DNA from: Telopea speciosissima
Lineage: Eukaryota; Streptophyta; Magnoliopsida; Proteales; Proteaceae
Direction of reading: 5' to 3'
Length of the DNA stretch: 64,000 nt
Assembly: GCF_018873765.1 (NCBI RefSeq)
Contig: NC_057918.1
Coordinates: forward strand, 12,842,862 to 12,906,861
Shown: piece after piece, positions 1-11,653 of the stretch
Layout of the letters: the number at the start of each line of letters is the position of its first letter
Numbering within the stretch: the first letter of the stretch is position 1
Made by a program: the position numbers and the translations under genes
Notes under the pieces: generated by a model
Databases searched by the model: none
The model's input: only the letters and a program-made list of their open reading frames with translations
What the model was told of the DNA's origin: nothing

Positions 1-857
1 TGCATCTCACCATACCATTCTGAATCTCACAGAACACTGGAGGCAAAAGCCAACTTTATTCAACTGGAAAAACTGTGGGGGTTATATGGCCATACACTCC
101 TTTAATAGAAACAGAAGTATGTTTACAATAGGAAAGAAAGAAGTATAGTTAACATAGAAAACTCTATCCAAATAGGTATAAGTGTCCCTAAAGACAAGCT
201 CTATCTTAGCTAGCATAGGTATCCCACTAGATTACAAACTCTATCCAATGTAGGAATAGGAGTTCTAATCAGACAAGACCCTATCCAACCTTTACAAGTA
301 AAGAGATAAACAATAAAATAATGGAATAAAACAACCTAAACTAAATTAAGAAAGTAAATCCGGTATTCCTACCTTCTATCTATATTTTAGGCTCATTAAA
401 GTGCCTTATTACAAAGAAAACTCATTGGACCCAACCTGAGGTTTTTTCCATTAAAATAAGCCCAATTCTGTTTTTTACTTTTTTCTGCATCAAGATTTCC
501 ATTTTCAGCATCCATGCAGTCCACGAGCAACAGAACATGGTCTATGATAGGTCACACCAAAGCCTCCTGAGTCATATTTGGGCAATCGTCCCACCAAGTT
601 GTGATCAAAATTTATCATTAGAGCCCATTGAAAGAACTAATATATTGCTTGATCATTTGTATGCACTAGACAACGGAAGGTCCAAGTCCAATAGCCCATT
701 CTTCTTTCTCCCCCGCCCCCCCCCCCCCAAAAAAAAAGTGCATGACTATTAATTTAAGGTTTTTGATTTATCATGGAGACTCCATTGAAAATTGATAATG
801 AAGAGGAACTTTGTCTTGTATTTTATATCACATGGGTTTGTGTCATAGTAGTCATGA
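1..857. other. Non-coding DNA, no gene recognised
   Basis: I see no convincing coding exon. The stretch is AT-rich and includes a C-run followed by an A-run at about 713-738. It lies upstream of the first visible exon of the OSCA-like gene, so it is probably intron of that gene or older repeat sequence. Confidence 0.5.
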
Positions 858-1853
858 CCAAGGTTTAAAATCTCGTTTCGTTTCGGTGTTTCGGTCTGAC
901 CAAAATTTCCGAGATACCGAAATTTTGTTGAAATATGGTATTTTTTCGATGGGTGTAAAATGCCAAAATGATCGAGGTTTTCGAAATTTCCGAAACGAGA
1001 TGATCGAAATTACCGAGATTTTCTAAATGAGATGACTGAAATTTCCAAAATTTTTGAAATATTACATTTTTTTCAATTCGATGTTGCATTTTGTTTCGAC
1101 TCGACCGAGATACTTGAAATTCTTGAAATCTCGACCGAGACGAAATGAGTTTTTGTACTATGGACACGACGTCTCGGAGACCTAGGTATTGGAAGGGGCC
1201 TGGATGCAAGGTGACAAGGCGTCCAAGGCGCTTGGACATCATGACAACTATAGTTCGGGTACAAATACATGTTGAGGAGTTGGATCCACTAGATCCCTAA
1301 ACTTAGGATACATGGATGTGTCCAAAAATGGGTACCCATACAGGACTCAACTAAAATTTGTCAAAAGAAGGGTTAATGTGTCAAAAAGGGTGGGGGTTAA
1401 TTTGCTTCTTTTTCTTCTTCTTCACGGCTGTGTCCAATTTCTTGCTGCTGGGTGGGTGTCAGACTCATACCCCAAACCCATACCAATATCATGTTGTGTT
1501 GGCATGGGCAAGGATAAAGATTTCGGTGCCAACCAATGTTTCGACTAGCCAGAAACAAAAATTTGGTCGAAACCTGTTTTTTTTTGGGTAAAACTTGACA
1601 TTTGATAGGCTGGTCAAAACTATCAAAACTGGTTGAAACTACCAAAACTGATCAAAACTACTGAAACTGGGTTGGTTGAAATTGGTTAAAATTTGTCGAA
1701 ACTTGGTATTTTTTGGTCGAAACTATCGAAATTTCCAAAATAGTCGAAACTTGGTTTATTTAAAACTCCCCTAAGGTTTCGTCTTGGTTAGCTGCGAAAT
1801 CGAGTTGTCTAGGTCGAAACCTGCAATTTCGACTGAGATTTAGTTCCATGGGC
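858..1853. repeat. MITE-like element rich in cgaaa/ttcg motifs
   Basis: The stretch opens with ccaaggtttaaaatctcg and closes with an approximate inverted copy (ctgagatttagttccatgg). Short cgaaatttc / gaaactt motifs recur throughout, mostly in one composition class. No coding capacity is visible. A piece of the tgtcaaggcg TIR family (about 1159-1256, ending gacaactatag) seems to be nested in it. I infer a non-autonomous DNA element; the target duplication is not clear. Confidence 0.45.
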
Positions 1854-2873
1854 ATGCATACAAGTATACGTGAATTGTCCAGGTGACAGGTTGTATGTAA
1901 TTATTTTTATAGGCCAAGAGAATACATAGCTAATAAGCAGAGAGAACATGTAACTCTCTTTTCTGTCTATAGGGCTTAATCATGCACAGCTGATCAATGC
2001 GTTAATGTAAACTATTAAGGCATTTATTTATTTTATATTAATGTCTTCAATCATGGAACTTGAATGAGATGCAGTGAGGAAACTCAATAAAAATTGTGCA
2101 GTCATCTGATTTTCAATTGTTTATTCACTATTCCTTTTGCTCTCTCTTCTGGCTTTTAAGCCATACCTATTTAGAAGGTTAAGGTTTTCTTATAGTTTCT
2201 TTAGAATTAAGGTTTTTTTTTTTTTAAATTTTAATAATTAACAATTTCATTGATAAGAAAGAGAATAGTACAAGCTAATGATACAGCAAGAACATTAGAG
2301 CAAATCACCAATCTAGAATCCACACATAGGATTCAAACCCCTTGATTTATATGTAAGATCGGATTATGGAAGAATATCCTCCACAAAACATAATCTTGGA
2401 CAAATATCTAAGTGATAGCCCAACATTGGACTTTTAGATGATATGTGCACAGTATAATGTATGGCAGGCAAACGTTTGTTTTCTTCAGAGATCAAAAGTC
2501 TTAAACTCAATTCTCATATAATGTGCATATCTTACGTTTTGAAACTATCTAATTGTTAACAAACCATAAAATTGGAGGAGATGGTACCTAAAAGAAAAGA
2601 AAAAGTTGGAGGAGATTAAGTTTATGTTTCTGGGAGGGTTGAGATGTAAAAATGAGTGGATTATTATTTTGCAGTGCTGGTTGCTATCATGACTGATAGA
2701 TGGTGTACGTGATTTGATTTCAAGATGTTACATTTTTCTTGACGAAATTTCGGAATCATGATTGTAAATGTTGTCTGTGATTTTAATTAGAATATGATAG
2801 TGCATTTTTCTGAAACTGATTTGCAGTATCTTGAAATTTGAGGCTAAGATATCGTTCCTTTATTTTGGGCTAG
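1854..2873 (+). other. Probable intron of the OSCA-like gene
   Basis: No exon-like open frame is visible. The stretch ends in a usable acceptor (ttgggctag, AG at 2872-2873) directly before the first recognisable exon. The preceding exon of the gene must lie to the left of the window or was not recognised. Confidence 0.5.
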
Positions 2874-5800
2874 GCATCCTTTTTCATCGCCTATGTTGTC
2901 ACATCTGGGTGGACCAGTGTATCATCAGAACTTTTCCGCGTGATTCCTCTTCTTTATGATATTATACGGAGACATTGTACCAGCATTATTGACGATGAAT
3001 TTGATGTTCCATCTTTTCCCTTCCATAGTGAAATTCCAAAAATTCTCTTTTTTGGGCTTCTTGGAATTACGTACTTCTTTCTAGCTCCACTAATTCTGCC
3101 ATTCCTCCTGGCTTACTACTGTCTTGGATATATTATCTACCGTAACCAGGTTTGTCAATGCATCACTACTTTGCTTATGCATTTCATAAATGTTGCTTTC
3201 CCATTTTATCATTTGAAGAAAATATCACCACTTTTGTATGTTACTTCATTTAGAGTTGGATAAAAGATGTTAAAACTTTCAGGAAAAGGTTATCAAGAAG
3301 CTAGACTCTGCTTTCTGCTCATATAATGATTTCTAGCACATGCATCATATGTCCAGCAGGCTATAACATCGTGCTGTTGGCCTGTCCTTTGGACTTAATC
3401 ATGGTGAAGTTGAACTCATACTATTAATTCAATGTACAGTTTTGATCACTGCATGAGATTTTTTGGGATGCTGTTCAAATGAAGATCCTTGTTTAAATGG
3501 TTAAGTTTGACCAAACAATTTGAGTCTTAGTCTGTGTCCAATCAAGTTGCTGGGCTAGCATTATGATGGTAGATTTTGTCTATTTGAAGCATTTCCGGTA
3601 GAGATAAAGGACAGAAGATGGTTAGATTCTCAAACAATATGTGTTCTACTTGTTGTGAATCCAATTGTTGGGCCAACATTTGGGTGGCCAGATTGATGAC
3701 CTGATGCAGTTTCCCTAGCATGGTTGGACCAGAGCGATCCACTTTGCAGACCCAAGCCGAGAGGCAACTGGCCCAACCCGATTTTCTGGCCTAAAAGGGG
3801 CTTGTAGACTACATAGGACTAATCTTTTATTTTATAAAAGAAAGGGCATACCCAGTGCACGAGGCTCCTGCCACCGCGGGTTTGGGGAGGGTCATGATGT
3901 ATGCAGCCTTACTCTCGCTTTGCGGAGAGGCTGTTTCCTGACTAGAACACACGATCACTACAGCCAGTTGGTGTATAATGTGGCGGCAGCAGCAGCGGTG
4001 GTGGTGGTGGGACATGAAATGGATTCTTTGGTACGGAGTTGGAAAGATTTCCAGAGTGGATGGTCCCTTATCTGAAGCCATCAATTTATCAATAGAAGCC
4101 TGGAGTAACGTACTCATGGCCTGAAGGGATGTAACTGTAGAGTTAAAGCTGCCAATATTGGGGGCGAGGTTATCAACCCGATCCATAGTTGTCAAGGCGT
4201 TGCCTAGGCATGAGGCCTAGGCGATTGCCGCCTTGTTGTAAGGCCCCTTGCACTGGGTTTTATTGGTATTGAACCTGGTATTTGCCCTTATTTATGCCAA
4301 ATATCATTTAAGTAAATGAATTTCATTTACTTTAGATATTATTCATAAATAAGCAAATATTCCCCTATTTGAATCCAATAAAAATAGTTAAAAAATAAAA
4401 TTCCAAAAGGATAAGAAGTTAACCCCCCAATTCAAGAACAAAAACTGGATTTTTGGCGGTAGGTGAAATTTTCAACTTTCAAATGCTGAGGTTTTTCTCA
4501 AATCTAAAAATTCTATAAATCTTAATATGGTAAAACATTGCTAAAAAACAAAAGTGCTGTAAAATATTCATTTGTTTTGATAGCTAAAAAAATATTTTCA
4601 TTCAGAGCGATTTTGACAGCATTCGTGCATACCAAATAAGTTTTGACCGGAACATAACTTTTTCAATATAAATCAGATTTAAGCAATTTTGGATTTGTTG
4701 GAAAGCTGGTTTTGTGCTCTAAGTCTCTAACTAATATAAAAAGTCTCATGTAATAATAAAATTATTTGACTAGTCTAACTTCTTAGAGAACAACATCTCT
4801 CTAAATCAAGAGCAATTTATTTACTTTTAGATAAGATTGTATTTTCTAAGAACTGTATAAACCAAATGTGAGACTTGTATAAACCAAATGTATGTTTTGA
4901 TTGCACACAAACTTCCTATAGCTTGCTTCTTTAGCTCTGTTGTCTTCTAGTTCTATACTAATTTTTGATGACTTGATGTGACTTAATATTGATTTTTGAT
5001 GACTTGATGTGACATTATGTTGATTTTTGATGACTTGAGGAGATTTAATGTTTCTTTTTGATGACTTGAGAAGGCTTAATGTTGATTTTTGATGATATAA
5101 GATACATATTGTAGCATACTAAAATATTGTAGCACACTAAATCATGTTAGAAAAGGGGGAAATAAAAATGGTACTTGGGGGCGCCTTGGTCATCTAGGCG
5201 GACGCCTTGTCGCCTAAGCGCTTAGACATCCCTCCACCGCCTTGACAACTATGACCCCATCTGTGAGAAGGGTGATGTCGGCTCGAGTTTCTTCCTCGTG
5301 GGAGTTGAGCTGTTGAATAACTTCACTATTGAGCACCATAATGTAGGTTAAGGAGGAGGAAATTTATCTCCGATGCCAAATAGACGGCTTCAGATAAGGG
5401 AAAGGGTCCCAATCCACTCTGGGGATTCTTCCAATTCTGTACCACAAGATCCATTTCATGTCCCACCACTGCCACCGTCACATTATACACCATCATCATC
5501 CCTTCATCTTACACCACTGCCACCACCACCATATGGAGCCAGACAACATGATGATCATTATGGAGCTGACAGAGGAGCGAGGCTAGGCATCTTCGATTTT
5601 TACGAGGATAAAAACCCGGAGCAGTAACTTGACTGGGCACATAGTTTGGAGATATTTTTCAGATGGTACAGGTTGACTGAGGCCTGGAGGATTCGTTTTT
5701 TGGAGGCTAAACTAAAGGGCACAACTCGAGTAGGGTGGATCAAGTACCAGCAGCAGAATCGGATTTCAAGGCATTAGGGTAGTCACTTCTTGGATTGAGA

Positions 5801-8800
5801 CGAGTGAAGCTATGAACCGAAGGTTTCTACTGGCTGACTTCAAGCAACGAAAGCACCTCTAACTACGCAGCTGATATGAGAACATGATAGTTGAGGAGTA
5901 TACGGCCAAATTTTATTATTTAGCCACTCGATCTGATTTTGAGTGGGATGAGGAGTTGGTGGTGGCCTAGTTTCACAATGGCTTGCATCCACAAATCAGT
6001 ACTGCATTAGCATCCAGTTGACTGCCTACCATGGAGGACGCAGTACAAGTAACGTATAAGGTAGAAGAAAGTCTGAAGAGGCCTTATACTCGGAAGACTT
6101 TTACAGACACTTTCTCCCAGACTGGTAGCATGAGCAAGCAACCTTCTCAACCTGAGAAGTTGTTCAGCAAACCACAACTTAGTGGTTCTTCTATGGCATC
6201 GTCACGGCCGAACCGTCTTTATTCTCCACCTCAATATGGTTCGGACAGACCTTCGAAATTACAGGCAGAGATACACTGTTTAACATGCTAGGGTTCGGAC
6301 ATTTCTCGGGTCACTTTTGCTAATAAAGAACTTATGGCTACAGCTTCAAAAGATCAACAGAGGAACAAAATAGTACTTTTGGATGCAGAGCTGAGCGTGA
6401 GCCTATTGAGGTCAATGAAGATGATAGTGATGGAGAGCTGTAGTATTGCTATGCTCTTCGTCCACTTCTGGCTACACATAAGGTATCTGATGAGGATGAT
6501 TGGTGCTGCAACAGCATATTCCAGACCAAAGTACGATGCAACGACAGTCTGTGCACTATGGTAATCAACAATGGTAGTTGTACCCACGTTGTCTCCGAAG
6601 ATGCAGTTTGCAAGCTCAGTTTGAAGACAGCCACATCCTAACCCCTACAAAGTTGCTTGGGTAAACAACACTAACCTAAAAAACTAATGAAAGGTGTTTG
6701 CTCAGGTATTCTATTAGGTGGTTGATCGATACAGTGCAATGTGAGCCATTGAAGGTTTGTCACATCCTCATCAGGCAACCATGGTTATGGTTATTTGACA
6801 AGAAGGTATTGTAGCTGCAAGAACACTTATTCCTCTAAGCATGATGGATTCGAGATGAAAATTCTTCCTGACATCAAGCTCAAGCGGACCATCGAATCAT
6901 TTCTCCTCAAACGAGTTGACTCAGATGGTATCCTCGGTCCCCATCTAGATTCAACAGGGTTGAGTTTTTTTCAGAAGAGGAGAGTTGATGCAGTTGCCTT
7001 AGCATGTTTGGACCAGAGCGATCCACTTTGGAGACCCAAGCCAAGATGCAAGCGGCCCAACCCAGTTTTCTGGTCTAAAGGGGCCCTGTACATTACAAAG
7101 GAGTAATATTTTATTTGGGTAGATTACATAGGATATTGTATTGTGTTTCCAATTTGAGTTTATTATAATATCTTAGTATTTTGAGATGTCTATTTTTATC
7201 TGATTTTTATGTAATACGATGTAGAATTGACGAGAATTGAGTGAAAAAAAGATTGGGCGTGGTTATTGTTACCAGTGTTGTGCAAGTGGTGGCTGAGTGG
7301 CCTTTCCCTCTTTTCCCTGCAAATCGAAACTACTCTTAGTGTGTGGGTAGGCCCATAACGAGCCCAAATAGGGTTTTTCAGCTCTGGGATTGCACCATGA
7401 CCACATCTAATACCTTTGGGATATCCTTATTTCCTGGAAACTGGAATTCTCAGTCTCTTGCTGTTTGGAAGCTTGAAAATTGGATCAGAAGGGTTTGAAG
7501 TTATAGGTCCTGGTTCCTAATGTATTTTGGAAAGTTGTAAAGTCTAGCCCAGATATTGGACATTAAATGCACAGGTGGTCTGAATTTTGAGTCCCAAAGG
7601 AAAACCTGTTGTTTTGACACTGGCACAAACGTTACCATTTCCAAACGATCCTTCCAGATTTCCACGCTGTTTACAGGAAGTTTCAAATGTGTCACTGATT
7701 GATTCTTGTTTAGGCATTTCTGGTGTTTAAATAACATGGAATTATTACCACCTGCGACGCTGTAGTTTAACTATTGATGTACTTGATTTATCTTAGTTGG
7801 GCTATGTACTAAATGAATGTTGGTTGGTAGGAATTTGGTTCTAATCAAGTGGAACATATTTAGTTTCTCCAAATCTTGCATTTTTATGGTCTGAAAAGAG
7901 CTTGTAAATTGATGGGGAGCATAGTTGTCAAGGCGCCGCCTAGGTGACTGCCTTGGTATCCAGGCGCCTTGACAACTAGTGTCAACTTGTTTGACTAGGC
8001 GGGCGTTTTGGTTGCCTTGGTCACCTTGTGTTCAGACTTCAGGCCCCCTCCAATGCCTTGGGTTGCCTAGTCGCCATTACAACTATGTTGTGGAGTAACT
8101 TTCTTGTTTTTACTAGTGTATTTATGTCTTTATCCTCCCTAGATGTGATTATTTCAAGTTTTTATTTTATGCACTTCATTGCATTCTTATAAAAGTTCTG
8201 TAGCATTTGGAAGCAGTTATATGTAATTCTCACTAATGCTGAGGAAATCTGTTGTGCAGTTATTAAATGTGTATGAACTCAAGTTTGAAACTGGTGGGAA
8301 GTTCTGGCCTATTGTGCACAACTCGACTATATTTTCTCTGATACTGATGCACATCCTTGCTGTTGGTATATTTGGGTTGAAGAAGCTTCCTTTAGCATCT
8401 AGCTTATGTATTCCTCTTCCAGTTCTCACTCTCCTTTTCAATGAGTACTGCCGGAAACGATTCCTACCCATTTTCACAGCTTATCCGGCTGAGGTACGTT
8501 TAATTGTCTTGAGGCTATAGTATATTCATGTCATTTCATCCTCCATTGTTGAACTGACAAAAATTCTTCTGAAACACAGTAAGTGCCTTCTTTTTTTGTA
8601 CTTCTTTTTATGAATCCTGTGCTCTTTCTCTAGAACTTCGATTTATTAACTTCAATATCCAAAAAGACATGAGTTTCGAGGGATTGATGTTTTTTACTTT
8701 GTATATATAATTTTAGGATGTGCCATGGAATTCCAACACAGTTTGTCGAATTAGCAACTGCATTGAATTCTTGAAAGCAGTCTCTCACCTAGGTTCTACA

Positions 8801-9182
8801 TGATCCAATTTCCCCCTGCACTATGTCTGATCAACGCAGACAGAAATGGGGCCTGTCTGGGCAGTGTCCATTTCATAGGAGCTTATAATTTTCAACTTAT
8901 TGTTTCTGTTTTCTGATTTTTATGCTCCTAACTTTCAGTTGTATTTATTATTCGTTCTGGTTCCCTAGTCCTATGAATATGGGGGCCTTCCAATGTCCTG
9001 ATTCATTTTGTTTGGTCCAGTGTTTGATAAAGAAGGACAGAGAAGACCAGAATAATGCTGCAATGACTGATTTTCTTGACAAATTAGTCACTGCTTATCG
9101 GGACCCATCTCTGATGCCAATGCAGCATTCCAGTGATGTTGAGGGTTATAACACTCCCCTCCTTCATTCTAGAGAAGTTTGA
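2874..9182 (+). CDS. OSCA/CSC1-like mechanosensitive calcium channel, C-terminal exons (partial)
   Basis: Three exons join in phase 0 without a frame break: 2874-3149, 8260-8493 and 9021-9182 (stop TGA). Donors are gtttgt and gtacgt, and all acceptors end in AG. They give 223 residues. The first exon encodes a membrane stretch ([14 protein letters not shown], then hydrophobic [20 protein letters not shown]). The second encodes [14 protein letters not shown] followed by two more hydrophobic helices. The last is a hydrophilic tail starting [10 protein letters not shown]. This order matches the C-terminal pore region of OSCA/CSC1 (DUF221, TMEM63-related) channels, which conduct calcium across the plasma membrane under osmotic or mechanical stress. 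The tail reminds me of the At4g35870 (OSCA4.1) clade, from memory. The 5' part lies outside the window. The 5.1 kb intron 3150-8259 is filled with transposon remnants. Confidence 0.85.
3700..3834 (+). repeat. Copy 1 of a retroelement 3' segment (direct repeat with 6985-7112)
   Basis: The run around gaccagagcgatccacttt, followed by a segment rich in gcccaaccc and then tacataggactaat, matches 6985-7112 base for base over most of its length and in the same orientation. In the second copy this segment directly follows gypsy gag-protease sequence, so it is probably the 3' or LTR-proximal part of that retroelement. Confidence 0.6.
3835..3975 (+). mobile_element. Au-type SINE
   Basis: The segment cccagtgcacgaggctcc, then gggagggtcatgatgtatg, then gagaggctgtttcctgac, is the signature order of the angiosperm Au SINE family, a tRNA-derived short retrotransposon of about 180 bp. 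The B-box-like gactagaacacacga follows. A second, more diverged copy is at 26113-26240. The 3' end merges into gypsy-like sequence, so the boundary is approximate. Confidence 0.75.
4184..5253. mobile_element. TIR element of the catagttgtcaaggcg family (1.07 kb)
   Basis: It starts catagttgtcaaggcg and ends cgccttgacaactatg, perfect 16-bp inverted termini, extended imperfectly inward (ggcatgaggcctaggcg against cgcctaagcgcttagac). The interior is AT-rich with no coding capacity and holds a 33-bp tandem array. It interrupts the minus-strand gag fragment. It is a non-autonomous DNA transposon; the superfamily is not certain because I see no clean target duplication. Confidence 0.75.
4959..5097 (+). 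repeat. Tandem array of about 33-bp units
   Basis: Five successive units share the core tttttgatgacttga with diverging spacers (atgtgacttaatattga and similar). The array lies wholly inside the TIR element at 4184-5253. Confidence 0.75.
5373..7112 (+). mobile_element. Degenerate gypsy (Ty3) gag-protease fragment lacking pol
   Basis: Plus-strand fragments, in several frames and with stops, read in gypsy order. First gag ([15 protein letters not shown], then [18 protein letters not shown]), then the gag C-terminus ([16 protein letters not shown] at about 6028). Next is a damaged zinc-knuckle region ([13 protein letters not shown] at about 6275) followed by [10 protein letters not shown]. Last is the aspartic-protease neighbourhood ([17 protein letters not shown] at about 6560). 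After about 6840 it passes straight to the 3' segment shared with 3700-3834. Reverse transcriptase, RNase H and integrase are missing. It is non-functional. Confidence 0.75.
7920..8087. mobile_element. Short MITE of the catagttgtcaaggcg family
   Basis: Begins catagttgtcaaggcgcc and ends ccattacaactatg, with an inverted repeat also inside (ggcgccttgacaacta). It is 168 bp and lies 172 bp upstream of the second OSCA exon. It shares its termini with the 1.07 kb element at 4184. Confidence 0.7.
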
Positions 9183-11462
9183 AGGTAGTGGGAGGGCCTT
9201 TCAACCTTATGGAAGATGGCATGATGATTTTGGTATGCTGATAAAAGAAAGGATGGCCTGAGGTTTGTGTCCCAGATGAAGATTAATGAAACAATGTGTG
9301 CATTATCTTGTCAACTAAATTTTATTGTGTGATTTGCTATTTGTTGATGTGAAATTCTTGTTTAGTAAAAAATAGCATAGAATGAATGTCTGTAAAGTAA
9401 GCAAGTTTAAGTCTTGTACTAGTTGGGTCAGCCACATGTGTTCCTGTGCTGACTAGGAAATTAAATGCTATTTATATTGTTACTTAGTTATGCCCTTTGA
9501 TAATTTGACCCCTAATTAAGCTGCTAAAACTATTTTATGGATATGTGTTGCTGGTGTAGAATTAATATCAATGGAACAAAATCTTGCCCTTTCCTCATGA
9601 TCCCTATAACAATTCCCTGATGTGTTAAGATACCGCCCCTCTCCCTCGGGTGGCAATGAGGTATTAGACAACCAGTATCAGAAGTATATCAGTTTGTAGT
9701 TGGGTAGCTAGTAATAGGAAGTTAGGAATACCTTCTGCTATGGCTATTCGATGAAGCTGCAACAATTTTTAGCATCCATTCTGGTAAAATCTGTGTTTAG
9801 AAAGAAGAATAAAGAATTTGGGGGGCATTGTCTATATCAACTAAGTTTAAAATTGACTTATTGGTGGATATGCATTATGCATTGTCAACAACTTTATCCT
9901 TGTAACATGGTCATTTCGAGGGTAATTTAGCAGTCTATGTTTCTCCCCAATATAATAAAAAATTAAAAATCCGTTTTCATTTGGTTGAAGTAGAGACGGG
10001 AGTTGGTATAAGGTTCTTCAAATGTAAAGGGGTATGGCATCACATGGCTTGGTGTGTATATCACAATGTTTTGCCACAGTTTAATAACTTGTGTCTTATT
10101 GGTCCTTTACGATCTGTTTTGAACCATTATGTTGGACTGAGTTTCCCTCTACCCATGATAAATTGGATCTCATACACCGAGGGGCGGGAGAAAGCAGGAA
10201 TGGGTATTGGGAGAGTATTTTGGAATAAACTAAAGCCCTAGGAGAGGTTTGTGAACCCTAGGATGCATCCATCAGCTAATGTATTAATAGGATCTGTCTG
10301 ATTTTACATCCAACGTGACGGCCCTCTTCCTTTAATATGAAGAAATTCTCAAAATAATGAACCTTTTCATGCAAACATAAATATTCACGCACTTTTAATA
10401 ATAGGATTTAGGAACAAAATTAGTTTAATATATGTAGATAGGACAACAACAGGGTCGGGTTGGGTTGGGCTTTTTAAAATTTCAGCGCAATCCTGAGTAT
10501 GCCCTAAGGTCCGGGGTATCATAGTCTGGCCCTGTTTGGGCTTATGCCGGGCTTGGGATTGGATTAACATACTTTAACTAAGGGTTTTTTATTTTCAATA
10601 ACTGAGGTTTCTCCGTGGAGAATGGGGATGTAACATCTCTAATGAACTACAGGTTTGAAGGAGAAAAAATAAAAGGATGAGGTATTTGCAAGTGCGTAGG
10701 CAAGTCCTATTGTAGATGGGGGATTGAAATCAAAATATTTGTTTCTATTTGTACTATTCAAATGAAAATGGTTAAATGGAATCATATTTAATTTTACACG
10801 GCCTCTGTTGGATATTGCATTGTGGCATCCACTGTCAAATGGGACGGTTCTTTTCCGGTTCAGACCCAAGAGGGGTCAGTCAATCCCAGAATTTTTTTCA
10901 TATATAAAAGAGTTTCAAAACTAGGATTCAATCTTGTTTAATTATGGGATGGTTTGGTTTGGTTTTGGTTCGATAACGTTTGAGCACTTAAAGTCTTTAA
11001 CACAAGTATAAATGTAAGGGAAAAAGGACTGTGTCTGGGAGTGTGATTCCTACACTGGACACATAATGGCGCAAAATGATCACCGTGCCCCCCAATAAGT
11101 CCCATTGATGTTTCCACACATGCTCCCCAAATAGAAAACTCTTCACCTATTTATAACTATGAAATAACTTGGTTTTGGTTCCTTGACGGTTTTAGGCCCT
11201 TAAAGTGTCACACATTCAAATATAAATGTTTTTTTTTACACAATCCTTTATTTCTCTTTTTAATTACAACATAATCTTTACATAAATTATACGGCTAGGC
11301 ATTAGCGTACGCTAGGTGACTAGGTAGTGTTCTTTTCTCCTACATATATGGGAGAGAGAATGTTGCTTGGTTGAGTGGCCCTGCGCTAGCATGGGGACCA
11401 ATGGGAGTGCGCAACCAGGCATCCAACATGGGGCTGGGGTGATCATTTTGCCAACTCTGTAT
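9183..11462 (+). other. OSCA 3' UTR, then intergenic DNA without a recognised gene
   Basis: The first few hundred bases after the stop are the likely 3' UTR. Beyond about 9.6 kb I see only short unsupported open frames, a partial gcccgggt-type repeat (10440-10570), and two copies of a dispersed motif family (11040-11110 and 11340-11460). Confidence 0.45.
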
Positions 11463-11653
11463 CTAGGGATGCAAGTGTGGCCTTGTCGGCCCTAGCCCGC
11501 TTTGAGCCCGAATAGGGCTTGGGCTGAGATACCTGACCTTGAAGGTGGGTTAGGGCTAGAAATTGTTAGCCCTAAGTTAGGGTTGGGTCGGGTTAGGGTT
11601 GAGGTCTCAGGCTGAGCCTAGCCCGGTCCAGCCCGATCCTATTTTAAGTTATA

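Larger units (their letters stand above)
3980..5345 (-). mobile_element. Gypsy-like gag N-terminal fragment, split by a TIR element
   Basis: On the minus strand, 5345-5254 and 4183-3980 read as one gag-like segment ([18 protein letters not shown], then [20 protein letters not shown]). It is interrupted by the TIR element at 4184-5253. The 3980-4080 part is an inverted match to 5392-5515, where the same protein segment ([16 protein letters not shown] region) runs on the plus strand. The frame is broken, and it sits in an OSCA intron. Confidence 0.6.

Noticed and set aside
4184-5253. Calling this TIR element a MULE
   Set aside because: Perfect 16-bp termini are clear, but no 9-bp duplication could be read in the flanks, so the superfamily was left open.
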